From: an uncultured Clostridia bacterium
Lineage (GTDB): Bacteria; Bacillota; Clostridia; Christensenellales; Aristaeellaceae
Assembly (NCBI GenBank): GCA_937894675.1
Contig: CALCQO010000030.1
Span: forward strand, 1 to 16,292
DNA: 16,292 bases
Reading direction: 5' to 3'
In this document: piece by piece, positions 1 to 7,469 of the stretch
Layout: each line of letters begins with the position of its first letter
Numbering within the stretch: the stretch's first letter is position 1
Made by a program: the position numbers and the translations under genes
Notes under the pieces: generated by a model
The model's input: the letters and a program-made list of their open reading frames with translations, nothing else
Database searches by the model: none
Told to the model about the DNA's origin: nothing

Positions 1-2
1 AG

Positions 3-656
3 GAAACGGTCTTTACTAACTCACTGGTTGGTACAAAGACTGGGGGCAGACCATATCTGCCGGTGATGGTGGTGGCCCACAAGAGCCCCGGGGCCTGGTT
101 GAACCTGCGGGCGCAGCCCAGCATGGATTCCCCTGTTTTGGGGAAATACAAGGATGGACAGCTGGTGACCGTCTATGGCGTTTCTACGGACTATGAATGG
201 GCGCATGTGGGCACGTCGGACGGCAAGCAGGGCTTTATGGTGCCCTTTTATCTGTGGAACCATAGCCCACTCACCCAGCACTTTGTGTCTGAGCGCCTGT
301 ATGAATCCTTCCAAAGGATGGAGCGCGGGCTGGAGGCGCATGTCATGGTGGGGGAGCATTTCGCGCAGGATTTCTTCTTTGCCAGTGTACTGCTTACCTT
401 GGATCATGATTACACCACGCTGGACGATCTTGTGGGCTTCAACTTGTACTTGGATGACCAGTTGGTCAACCACCTCACTCCAGGACCAGACAGCCAAAAA
501 CCAGATGCCGCACTCATCTCTTTTGCTGGTGGTTTTCCGTTTCATGGTGCCATCAGTAAGGTACACCTGGTGCCAGTGTTAAAGAGCAGTGGAGAGAATA
601 AGGCAGCAAGCCTGCTGATCTATCAACGCCAGGGGATGGAGGAGAATACGCCGTGA
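3..656 (+). CDS. Partial (5' end missing) SH3-domain protein, probably secreted
   Basis: The reading frame is open to the left edge of the window: codons from position 3 read ETVFTNSLVGTKTGGRPYLP and join the ATG at 63 without a stop. That ATG lies inside the SH3 fold and has no ribosome site, so it is not the true start. The visible N-terminal part is a bacterial SH3-like domain, with the signature WLNLRAQPSMDSPVLGKYKDG followed by a GFMVPFYL strand. About 130 residues of an unrecognised alpha/beta-looking domain follow, ending at TGA 654-656. By analogy with its three exported neighbours it is probably secreted, but its N-terminus is not in the window. The role is unknown; bacterial SH3 domains commonly bind peptidoglycan or mediate protein contacts. 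It is the first visible gene of a same-strand run. Confidence 0.8.
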   Translation, partial: ETVFTNSLVGTKTGGRPYLPVMVVAHKSPGAWLNLRAQPSMDSPVLGKYKDGQLVTVYGVSTDYEWAHVGTSDGKQGFMVPFYLWNHSPLTQHFVSERLYESFQRMERGLEAHVMVGEHFAQDFFFASVLLTLDHDYTTLDDLVGFNLYLDDQLVNHLTPGPDSQKPDAALISFAGGFPFHGAISKVHLVPVLKSSGENKAASLLIYQRQGMEENTP

Positions 657-759
657 AACAAGTCAAAAAAGTTCGAAGGCAGGGATCTTCAAGCGGTTTC
701 CAGTATCACAAGCGAAGAGCTGATGAGCGACAATGATTGAGAGCATTGAGGTACCACAC

Positions 760-1791
760 ATGAAACGCCTTTGGATCTCTGCATGGATGGCCCTCCTGCT
801 GCTGTGCTTCGCCTCCAGCGCCTCAGCCTGGGGGCCGGAGCGCTTCTACGACAGCCGGGAGGACTTGCCAATCGAGGTAAACGCCTATCTGGAGCGGCAC
901 CTGAAACCAGGTGAATCCATGCAGACCGCCCACAAGAACGGTCATCTTCTTCCTGTTTTGACCAAGACACAGGAAGACGCCCGGCGCCTGTTCATTTTTG
1001 AAGAGACAGAGGCTGGGTTTGCCTGTATCTTAGAAAGCGGTGAGCTGCCGGATTTCCAGGGGTTTAAACCTGGCATAATGAGCAACTTAAACAGTATCTC
1101 CCTGACGTATCGTGAATTGACCTATTTTACCTTCACACGCCTTGGGGGCAGGTGGTTGCTCTCTTATGTGTACGGCCAGGATGAATTCACGATCCAGGCT
1201 TATTCCATCGTCCGGTCTTACCATATCAGCCGGGTCAATCCCCAGGACATATTCCCGGATTATGGCAGGTACACCGGGGAGCGCGACCTGGTGAAGATGA
1301 CAGAAGCAGATTTCCCGCGCAGCTATGCCGAAGCCCTGAGCAAATTGGATAAGGATGGCATCGCGGTGGTCAATAACCCAGACCCGCAGGACCGATTGCA
1401 CCTGAGGGAAAAGCCCGATCGCAGCAGCGCCTCCCTGGGCAAGTTCTACACAGGCACGCCGGTTCAGGTGCTCCAGCGCAAGGGGGACTGGTATCGCGTA
1501 CGCCTGGGGCATCTGGAGGGCTGGATGATGTGGGCTTACCTGGCGGAAGGCAGGCGGATGGCGGGCATCAAACCTGCCTTTCTGGATTGGTCCCAGAAGG
1601 AAGACCGCTCCCGAGTCCATTACTTTAGCCACCCGGATACAAGAAACCCGGCTCTCCCCGCTGAGGTTTGGACCGGAAACCACAACGACCCCATCATCGG
1701 TGTCTTCGAAGAAGACTGGCTGATCCTGATGAACGACGCCGGAGATGTATGTTATGTGTTCCGGAGAGCTTATTCCCCGGGGAATGGGTGA
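760..1791 (+). CDS. Secreted SH3-domain protein (paralogue of the gene at 3638)
   Basis: I chose ATG 760 over the upstream ATG 733 because GAGG at 748-751 is well spaced and a clean signal peptide begins there (MKRLWISAWMALLLLCFASS, cut after ASA, about residue 23). The protein is 343 residues. Residues about 24-200 form an unrecognised domain. It includes WLLSY near residue 132 and a downstream DLVKMTEADFP motif, both echoed in the next two genes. Residues about 201-262 are a typical bacterial SH3 domain (RLHLREKPDRSSASLGKFY, then GWMMWAYL). The C-terminal 80 residues are unrecognised and end in PGNG. The SH3 part is nearly the same as in the gene at 3638, with 27 identical bases at 1424-1450 and 4836-4862. 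It is probably a cell-wall or surface protein; its partner is unknown. Confidence 0.85.
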   Translation: MKRLWISAWMALLLLCFASSASAWGPERFYDSREDLPIEVNAYLERHLKPGESMQTAHKNGHLLPVLTKTQEDARRLFIFEETEAGFACILESGELPDFQGFKPGIMSNLNSISLTYRELTYFTFTRLGGRWLLSYVYGQDEFTIQAYSIVRSYHISRVNPQDIFPDYGRYTGERDLVKMTEADFPRSYAEALSKLDKDGIAVVNNPDPQDRLHLREKPDRSSASLGKFYTGTPVQVLQRKGDWYRVRLGHLEGWMMWAYLAEGRRMAGIKPAFLDWSQKEDRSRVHYFSHPDTRNPALPAEVWTGNHNDPIIGVFEEDWLILMNDAGDVCYVFRRAYSPGNG

Positions 1792-1854
1792 GCCACTTGG
1801 CAATACGCTTGGTGGATGCAAGCAAAAGCGTGGCGAATCATAGCGGAGGGCAGC

Positions 1855-3633
1855 ATGAGAACGAATATACATGCGTATCACAAGAACTGGCTTTGGCAGA
1901 CAGCAGGCCTTTTGTTGGCTTGCCTGTTCATGCTTGGAGTGTTTCTGCCAGCATCAGCGCATGCGCAGGAAGACCTGCGACAGTCCATTCGATGGGATGG
2001 CGTCAACGCACCGCTATTGAATGACTTTGAGGGCTACACCGTTATCGGCTGGCAGCCTATTAAGGAGACAGGCTGGGGCTTTGTGTCGTTGAAAAAGGGA
2101 GATCACAACATATTGGTCGGATTCACACAGGCAGACGGCCAATGGACCCGGCAGTTTATCAACGAGAAGGCCTTCCCCCAGGGGGAGATGCGCATGATGA
2201 TGCAGGATGTTAGCGGTGGAGATAGATTCTCCGTCCAGGGTGATATCGACTATCGCCCATTTCCCCAACAAAGGGGGAAATCGCTGATGACCTTCTGGAG
2301 CAATGGGGAATACTATGAAAACCTGTGCGTCTTTGAGTTGGACAGCCAAGGGATCTGGCAGCTAAGCTTCTATGCCCACGCCGGGCAAGCTGGCATGATG
2401 GACATTACGGCGGACACCCTGTACTTTTTAGAGGAAACAAAGAGTAATGCCGTGATCAAAGCCCGCGTGGGCCGTGACCTGCGCAGCTTTGACCTGGCAA
2501 AACTGCCCAAAAACCCGCGCCAGGCCCGGCAACCGGATGCCCTCCCGCCCACCATTCCCGCAGGCTTCCTGGAAGCCCAGGAGATAGAGCTTAGAGACAG
2601 CGGCCTCCACCCGGTGTACAGTGCACCGGACAAGGCATCCCTGCGCGGAGCAGGTGGCAAGGCGGCCGTCAGTGGCAGGGGCTGGGTGCAGGTGTTCGGC
2701 AGGGAAGGCGAGTATCTGCTGGTTCTGTATGCAGTTAATCCCGGGCACTATCGGATTGGATATGTGCATGCGTCTGCCCTGTCCGAGTACTGGGAGGCAC
2801 CTGATCCGCTTGATTTTACGCGGACTCCTGCCAAAGCCTTGCATAGCACAGCATTGACAGACGACCCCTTGGGGTCGGGCCAACCCCTGCTGACGCTGAA
2901 AGCCGGGCAGGAGGTGACCCTGCTTTCTACAATGGGTGGGTTTGTCTATTTGGAAACAAAGCAGGGCAACAAGCCTGCCCGCAGTTTCGCGCCGCTGGCA
3001 GCCTTTGATGCGGTGCCCCAGCCTGCTGTCGGGCTGCGCCTTGCCACCCTTCAGACGGAGGATGGCGAGGTAAAAACGGTGCTAAAACACTACAGCTTCC
3101 CCAAACTGGGCCTTTCCTTCTGGGCAGACAGCCAGCGCCTGGAAGCTTACGAGCAGGGCAATCTCATCCGCGTAGTGCCCAGGCGCAACATCAATGATGA
3201 CGCAAAACTGCTGTCCATCTACCCGGCGCAGGTTGCCTTGTATTCCTACGATTGGCAGCGGCGCTACCAAGCCGGGGAAGACATGGAAAATCCAGCCGCA
3301 GGCCTGGGCATGACGGAAGACGGCCAGCCCACCTACCCGCCTGTGCCGCCCTTGGCTGAGTTGACCGCCCAGGCGCAGGCCTTCTACACCTGGGATGCTT
3401 GGCGCATTCAGGAGATGGGCGCGGAGCTGGCAGGCCTGCTGCCCGCTTTCCCAAGTGAGGCCAAAACCGGCTTTTATGCCTACAAGGGCAATCAGGTCTG
3501 CCAGGTGCTCTGTCTGGAAACCAATCAGGGCAGCTTCGTCTGTGTCATCGAGTATCCACAGGAGGCTGCCCTCACCTGGGGCGCGCGGCTGCTGTATGCG
3601 CTGGGTACTTTGGAACTGACCAAGCAGGAGTAA
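1855..3633 (+). CDS. Secreted protein with two SH3-like domains and a long C-terminal domain
   Basis: The start is ATG 1855, with GGAGGG at 1845-1850 directly upstream; the in-frame ATG at 1816 lacks a ribosome site and would bury the signal peptide. The protein is 592 residues. The signal peptide ends at about residue 37 (LPASAHA then QED). Residues about 38-225 carry the module seen in the neighbours (IWQLSFY near 168, DLRSFDLAKLP near 209). Residues about 242-312 and 330-384 look like two divergent SH3-like beta-barrels (LHPVYSAPDKAS and LLTLKAGQEVTLL). The last 190 residues are rich in aromatics and unrecognised. Its stop is followed after four bases by the next start, so the two genes are surely co-transcribed. 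The function is unknown, and the SH3 calls are weaker here than in the genes at 760 and 3638. Confidence 0.8.
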   Translation: MRTNIHAYHKNWLWQTAGLLLACLFMLGVFLPASAHAQEDLRQSIRWDGVNAPLLNDFEGYTVIGWQPIKETGWGFVSLKKGDHNILVGFTQADGQWTRQFINEKAFPQGEMRMMMQDVSGGDRFSVQGDIDYRPFPQQRGKSLMTFWSNGEYYENLCVFELDSQGIWQLSFYAHAGQAGMMDITADTLYFLEETKSNAVIKARVGRDLRSFDLAKLPKNPRQARQPDALPPTIPAGFLEAQEIELRDSGLHPVYSAPDKASLRGAGGKAAVSGRGWVQVFGREGEYLLVLYAVNPGHYRIGYVHASALSEYWEAPDPLDFTRTPAKALHSTALTDDPLGSGQPLLTLKAGQEVTLLSTMGGFVYLETKQGNKPARSFAPLAAFDAVPQPAVGLRLATLQTEDGEVKTVLKHYSFPKLGLSFWADSQRLEAYEQGNLIRVVPRRNINDDAKLLSIYPAQVALYSYDWQRRYQAGEDMENPAAGLGMTEDGQPTYPPVPPLAELTAQAQAFYTWDAWRIQEMGAELAGLLPAFPSEAKTGFYAYKGNQVCQVLCLETNQGSFVCVIEYPQEAALTWGARLLYALGTLELTKQE

Positions 3634-3637
3634 AGCC

Positions 3638-5212
3638 ATGAAAAAATTGTGTGTGCTATTGCTATGCATAATCCTTATGGTGGGCCTGCTGCCCAGCGGG
3701 ATAGGGGAAGAGCGCCCACCCCTGCCCCAGGCTGTGATGGCCCTGTGCCAGCAGTACTACCCTGAGCACACCCTCAGCCAGCACTCCGGCTTTGGCGATG
3801 AACAGCAGGGCCAGTGGGCCTTGGTGCTGAGCAAAGACGGCAACCATATATTGGCCATCGCCGAAAAAGACAAAACACAGCCTGCCTACCGCTTCACGAT
3901 AGAAAACCCCAATGCCCTCATGCCGGGGGACAGCCGCCCCAGCGTGCTGATAGACACCGGCAGGGACGCGCTGTTTTTTGGTTTTTCAAAGGACAACGAC
4001 CGCTGGTCCTTCAACGCTTCCAAATCAGAGGCCGGATGGGGCGAGGTGGGCTTGATCCTATACAGCCACCTGCCCGGCAGCGAGGAATACTACGAAACGC
4101 TGATGATCGTCCAGGAGGGCTTGCTATTCTTCGACTTTCTGCAAACCGATGGCAATGAGAACATCGAGGAGCGCTACTGCTACCCGCCCATCCCCGTGCC
4201 GCATCTGGTGGGCAAGATCGGGATTGCGGAGGTTGACTGGGCTGCCTTTCCCACAAGGCCCGCGGACTGGCTTGAAAGCTACAGCCAGCCAAACCCCGAT
4301 GTCCTGCGTGCCCTGACACCCATGGGATGGACATTCTACGAAGCCCAAATCAACCTGGGCGGCATCCACTTGCTGGGACAGGATGAACAGGGGCAAACCC
4401 GCCTGTTGCTGAAGCGCTGGCTGGCCAATGTAGACAACCCCAAAGGGGGATTCTATCAAGACACGGTGTCAGCCCCCCTGCCGGAAGGCATTCGGGTGCA
4501 GGCGAAGCCGCTGGGCCAGGGCGTGTCCCTCTACCTGGATGAGCAGAGCAGGGCCTTTTCCTTCGCCTGTGACCGGGACAATGTCTGGCGCTTGTCCTTT
4601 GTGATGGCGCAGGACTGGTACACAATCACCCCGCATTATGTGTCCCTGTCCTCCTCGGAAGATAACACCTTCTACTTTGGCGCCTTTTCTGAAAGCGACA
4701 TCCGGGACATCCAGCTGGCCAACATCCCCAGCACTTTTGAAGAAATCAAACTACAGCTGGATCAATCCGGCTGGGCCAAGGTGAACAATCCCAATCCGGC
4801 AGACCGCCTGCACCTGCGGGAACGGCCCGATCGCGGCAGCGCCTCCCTGGGCAAGTTCTACAACGGCACCCCAGTGCAAGTGCTGGAGCGCAAGGGGGAC
4901 TGGGCGCGGGTTCAGTTGGCCGGCCACACCGGCTGGATGATGGCGAACTACCTGGCCATAGGCGTTGACATGAACCAGGTACAGCCTGCCTTCCCTGGTA
5001 TGGTGGGCCTGGACAGCCTGGAGATGCAGCCCATGCCGCTGTATGCAAAGCCAGATGAGCACAGCCCGGTGATCGACAAGCGCGAGATCCCCCACTATAT
5101 TCCTTATTGGATTGCTGGCGTGGTGGAGGATGGCTGGTACTATGTCTACTTCTATCATGAAGATTTGGGCGGCTACATGAAACAAGAGTGGTTCTGGCCG
5201 GGGAATGGGTGA
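3638..5212 (+). CDS. Secreted SH3-domain protein, last gene of the SH3 row
   Basis: The protein is 524 residues. ATG 3638 follows AGGAG at 3626-3630, which sits in the end of the preceding gene. A signal peptide covers about residues 1-23 (MKKLCVLLLCIILMVGLLPS). Residues about 50-210 and 235-375 look like two copies of the module shared with the neighbours; the second contains VWRLSFVM near 316 and DIQLANIPSTFEEI near 357. Residues about 378-440 are a canonical SH3 domain (RLHLRERPDRGSASLGKFY, then GWMMANYL). Residues 455-524 may be a degenerate second SH3 fold (PLYAKPDEHSPVID, then GGYMKQEW). It ends in PGNG like the gene at 760. A terminator hairpin lies 101 bases downstream. The role is unknown; a wall-associated sensor or scaffold is a guess. 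Confidence 0.85.
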   Translation: MKKLCVLLLCIILMVGLLPSGIGEERPPLPQAVMALCQQYYPEHTLSQHSGFGDEQQGQWALVLSKDGNHILAIAEKDKTQPAYRFTIENPNALMPGDSRPSVLIDTGRDALFFGFSKDNDRWSFNASKSEAGWGEVGLILYSHLPGSEEYYETLMIVQEGLLFFDFLQTDGNENIEERYCYPPIPVPHLVGKIGIAEVDWAAFPTRPADWLESYSQPNPDVLRALTPMGWTFYEAQINLGGIHLLGQDEQGQTRLLLKRWLANVDNPKGGFYQDTVSAPLPEGIRVQAKPLGQGVSLYLDEQSRAFSFACDRDNVWRLSFVMAQDWYTITPHYVSLSSSEDNTFYFGAFSESDIRDIQLANIPSTFEEIKLQLDQSGWAKVNNPNPADRLHLRERPDRGSASLGKFYNGTPVQVLERKGDWARVQLAGHTGWMMANYLAIGVDMNQVQPAFPGMVGLDSLEMQPMPLYAKPDEHSPVIDKREIPHYIPYWIAGVVEDGWYYVYFYHEDLGGYMKQEWFWPGNG

Positions 5213-5313
5213 GCGACCGGCGTCTGCTGATAACCAGGCGCGGCTCCCGCTATTGCCATAGCCCTGAGTATCATGGGTGGAAACCAGATAGACATTTTCA
5301 GGCTTAGCCATGC

Positions 5314-5350
5314 ACCCCCCGTCCAGCACCCGCTGGGCGGGGGCATTTTC
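5314..5350 (+). terminator. Intrinsic terminator after the SH3 gene row
   Basis: A C6GTCCAGC arm at 5314-5326 pairs with GCTGGGCG6 at 5331-5343. This gives 13 base pairs with one G-T wobble, closed by an ACCC loop and followed by CATTTTC. The T tract is short, but the stem is very GC-rich. It separates the SH3 genes from the sigma-factor remnant. The rest of 5213-5416 holds no gene that I can support. Confidence 0.7.
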
Positions 5351-5416
5351 TGCATCTTGCTATCATATTTTCATACCCCTCGAACAAAACAGGCCATCTT
5401 TCCGTCTATCAGGTTG

Positions 5417-5425
5417 AGGAGGTGA
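5417..5425 (+). promoter_or_regulatory. Very strong ribosome binding site of the sigma-factor remnant
   Basis: AGGAGGTGA is a full match to the 16S anti-Shine-Dalgarno sequence and lies 4 bases before ATG 5430. Such a site argues that this was a real, well-translated gene start and not a chance reading frame. Confidence 0.7.
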
Positions 5426-5577
5426 GCACATGGACCAGGCCGTTGCTGCAGAAACGGTGAAGGAACAACGCTTGATGCATTGGGTGAAGGCCCATGGCGA
5501 TGCCATCCTGCGCACCTGCTTTGTGTACCTGTCCAATCTTCAGGACGCTGAGGATGCCATGCCTATCATATTCCCAC

Positions 5578-5606
5578 TTGACAAGCCTGGTAGACACCTG
5601 TACACT
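5578..5606 (+). promoter_or_regulatory. Sigma-A type promoter of blaI-blaR1
   Basis: A consensus -35 TTGACA at 5578-5583 and a -10 TACACT at 5601-5606 are separated by exactly 17 bases. The two operator-like repeats overlap and follow the -10, so a bound repressor would block RNA polymerase. Confidence 0.7.
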
Positions 5607-5626
5607 CTCGGTAGACAAGCGTCTAC
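5590..5626 (+). promoter_or_regulatory. Pair of BlaI-type operators
   Basis: Site 2 at 5611-5626, GTAGACAAGCGTCTAC, is a perfect 6-4-6 inverted repeat. Site 1 at 5590-5605, GTAGACACCTGTACAC, is an imperfect copy covering the spacer and -10. The two starts are 21 bp apart, about two helical turns. They lie directly upstream of blaI, which is the usual place for autoregulation by BlaI/MecI dimers. The TAGACA-type half-sites resemble, but do not equal, the TACA/TGTA core known from staphylococci. Confidence 0.7.
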
Positions 5627-5647
5627 AGTCAGGAGGTAAACAAGAAA

Positions 5648-6019
5648 TTGTCTGTACAAACCACCGAAGCGGAATGGAAAATCTTAGAAGTGCTGTGGGA
5701 CCATGCGCCCCGCACCATGGCCGTGATCACCAAGACCCTGGAGCCCGCCACCGGCTGGACACGCCACACCGTGATTACCTTGCTCAAGCGCATGCAGGAG
5801 AAGGGCAGCGTCGATGTGGATGAATCCGGCCCGGTGAAGGCCTATACGCCCAAAATCACCCGGGAAGAAGCCAGCACCAGCCAGACCAAAAAGTTTCTGT
5901 CCTCTGTCTTTCGGGGCAAGCCCTCCTTGCTCATCAACTCCCTGGTGGATTCTGGGGAGATGAGCCTGGACGAGGTGCAGGAGCTGCTGGACCTGATGCG
6001 GAACAACAGCAAAGCGTAA
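5648..6019 (+). CDS. blaI: BlaI/MecI-family transcriptional repressor
   Basis: This is a 123-residue protein of the usual family length. The winged-helix N-terminus reads TTEAEWKILEVLWDHAPRT and continues through the recognition helix WTRHTVITLLKRMQEKG and the wing. Residues about 75-120 form the dimerisation helices, which hold the protease-sensitive region in studied homologues. The start is TTG at 5648: no ATG or GTG lies in frame upstream, the family begins at this point, and AGGAGG at 5631-5636 is 11 bases away. It is expected to bind the two inverted repeats just upstream and to be inactivated through the sensor encoded 11 bases downstream. No beta-lactamase or penicillin-binding-protein gene is near, so its targets apart from its own promoter are unknown. 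Confidence 0.92.
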   Translation: MSVQTTEAEWKILEVLWDHAPRTMAVITKTLEPATGWTRHTVITLLKRMQEKGSVDVDESGPVKAYTPKITREEASTSQTKKFLSSVFRGKPSLLINSLVDSGEMSLDEVQELLDLMRNNSKA

Positions 6020-6030
6020 AGGAGGCCCCC

Positions 6031-7383
6031 ATGCGTACAGCGATCCTCTACAACTTCTTGCTGGAAGCCAACATCATGGCCTCCATCGCGATCATCCTGA
6101 TGCTGATCGCCAGAACAACCCTGCGCAAACCCCTGGGCAGCAAGGCTTTGTCCTTTGGCTGGCTGCTGATCGCCATCCGGCTGCTGCTGCCCCTCTCCCT
6201 GCCCAACCCCTTCATTTACTTAATCCGCACGCCCTACGCGCCGGATGCGGCCATCCGCCCCATTGCCGGCCAGGTGCAGGTGCGCTTGAGCGATTTCTTC
6301 GATAGCCTGTCCGCCAGGGGCCTGCAGGCTGGCAACCTTGTCCAGCAAACCGCGGGCAACCTGCGCGAGGGCATGTTCAACGCCAGCCTGCCCATCACCC
6401 TGTCCAAAGTCTACCTGGCGGGCCTTATCATAGTGCTGCTGTGGTTTGTGTTCATCAATGTGCGCTTTCGCCGCCAGTTAAAGATAGACCGCATCGAGCC
6501 CCTCACCGGCAAACTGTTGGAGGATTATCGGGCACTGTGCGCCACCTTGAAGGTGAAGCCCATCCCGGTTTACCTGATCGACCCACTGCCCAGCGCCTGC
6601 CTGGTGGGTGTGTTTCGGCCGCACATCGCGCTGCCCTTAACTGTATCCCCCAAGGATGCCATGCATGTGCTGCGGCACGAGTTAGGGCACTACCAAAACC
6701 GCGACCACCTTTTTGGCGTGCTGCGGCTGCTGTGCTGCGCGGTGCATTGGTTTAACCCCCTGGTGTGGCTGGCGGCGCACACCAGCTATACCGATAGCGA
6801 GCTACGCACGGATGAGCGGGTCACTTTGTCCCTGCCCACGCCAGAAAAAGAGGCCTATGCCAATGTGTTGGTGCTGTCTGCCGCGCGGCATTCTGCACCG
6901 GGCCTGGCCGTGCTGGCCACCGGCATGACGCAGACCCACAAGAAGCTCAAGGCGCGCGTCCTTGGCGTGTTGAACGGTAAAAAACCCTTGCGCTGGCTGT
7001 CCGCCGCCTTTGCGCTGGTTTCTATGATGCTGCTGCTTGGCGCCTTTGCCACCCAGGAGGCGCCCATCAAGCCACGGCTTGTTAAGCTGTCTCCCGCTGT
7101 GACTGTCCAGCACATCACTACGCAGGAGCAGGTGATTGCCGAGGAAGAAGGCTTCTTAGCGGAGTTTATCCAAGAGGGGCGCTACTGGTTTAACCCGGAG
7201 GATGTGGCGCTGGCCCGGCTCTTGGTGCCCGATGCCTACATCCCGGCCTTCAACCCCATTGCGCAGCTGGCCGCGCAATACCCGGAGATGTTTGAGCAGG
7301 TCGCAAGCGGCAACATCGATGTGGATCAGTTTCTAAGCCAGCTCAATCAAATGGTAAAGACCGCGCTGGCGGAGGATCAGTAA
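6031..7383 (+). CDS. blaR1: BlaR1/MecR1-type M56-family membrane metalloprotease, without penicillin sensor domain
   Basis: The protein is 450 residues. The N-terminus holds membrane segments at about 11-29, 40-60 and 127-145, followed by the M56 peptidase domain with HELGH (H216, E217, H220) and a downstream ELRTDERV (E257), which is likely the third zinc ligand. A last membrane helix lies near 322-340. The remaining 110 residues are acidic, outside the membrane by prediction, and too short for the roughly 250-residue penicillin-binding domain of true BlaR1; no SxxK acylation motif stands out. By family knowledge it relays an envelope signal by proteolysis that leads to loss of BlaI repression. 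The signal here is unknown. GGAGG at 6020-6025 precedes ATG 6031. It forms an operon with blaI. Confidence 0.88.
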   Translation: MRTAILYNFLLEANIMASIAIILMLIARTTLRKPLGSKALSFGWLLIAIRLLLPLSLPNPFIYLIRTPYAPDAAIRPIAGQVQVRLSDFFDSLSARGLQAGNLVQQTAGNLREGMFNASLPITLSKVYLAGLIIVLLWFVFINVRFRRQLKIDRIEPLTGKLLEDYRALCATLKVKPIPVYLIDPLPSACLVGVFRPHIALPLTVSPKDAMHVLRHELGHYQNRDHLFGVLRLLCCAVHWFNPLVWLAAHTSYTDSELRTDERVTLSLPTPEKEAYANVLVLSAARHSAPGLAVLATGMTQTHKKLKARVLGVLNGKKPLRWLSAAFALVSMMLLLGAFATQEAPIKPRLVKLSPAVTVQHITTQEQVIAEEEGFLAEFIQEGRYWFNPEDVALARLLVPDAYIPAFNPIAQLAAQYPEMFEQVASGNIDVDQFLSQLNQMVKTALAEDQ

Positions 7384-7405
7384 GGATGCACGGGAGGCCA
7401 AAAGC

Positions 7406-7435
7406 ATGAAAAAGGCGGCACTGCACATGAGGTAA
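7406..7435 (+). pseudogene. Ten-codon gene stub downstream of blaR1
   Basis: GGGAGG at 7392-7397 is correctly spaced before ATG 7406, which opens MKKAALHMR and stops at TAA 7433. Lys-Lys after the start resembles the beginning of a signal peptide, as in the gene at 3638. I read it as the broken start of a third cistron of the blaI operon. Nothing after the stop resumes a recognisable protein. It could also be a chance ribosome site. Confidence 0.3.
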
Positions 7436-7469
7436 GAAGCAAAAACAACGCTAATGCTAAAATTTGAAA

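Larger units (their letters stand above)
5430..5639 (+). pseudogene. Truncated ECF-type RNA polymerase sigma factor (start of region 2 only)
   Basis: Residues 1-44 read like the start of an extracytoplasmic-function sigma factor: a helix with MHWVKAHGDAILRTCFVYL, then NLQDAEDAM. In intact family members this is followed by a QDTFL-type segment, the rest of region 2, and region 4, for about 160-190 residues in total. Here the match ends at M44 (base 5561). The frame then runs through the blaI promoter DNA and stops after 69 codons. Core-binding region 2 is incomplete and region 4 is absent, so the product cannot act as a sigma factor. The perfect ribosome site shows that the start was functional. 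I infer a deletion or insertion that joined the sigma gene to the blaI-blaR1 cassette. The remaining sigma codons were not found between blaR1 and the kinase operon. Confidence 0.65.

Noticed and set aside
63..656. ATG 63 as the true start of the first gene
   Set aside because: The frame is open upstream to the edge, the codons before it continue the SH3 fold, and there is no ribosome site. The gene is cut by the window.
4751..5329. Long minus-strand frame over the end of the last SH3 gene
   Set aside because: It is antisense to a well-supported gene, has no recognisable domain, and follows the codon periodicity of the + strand gene.
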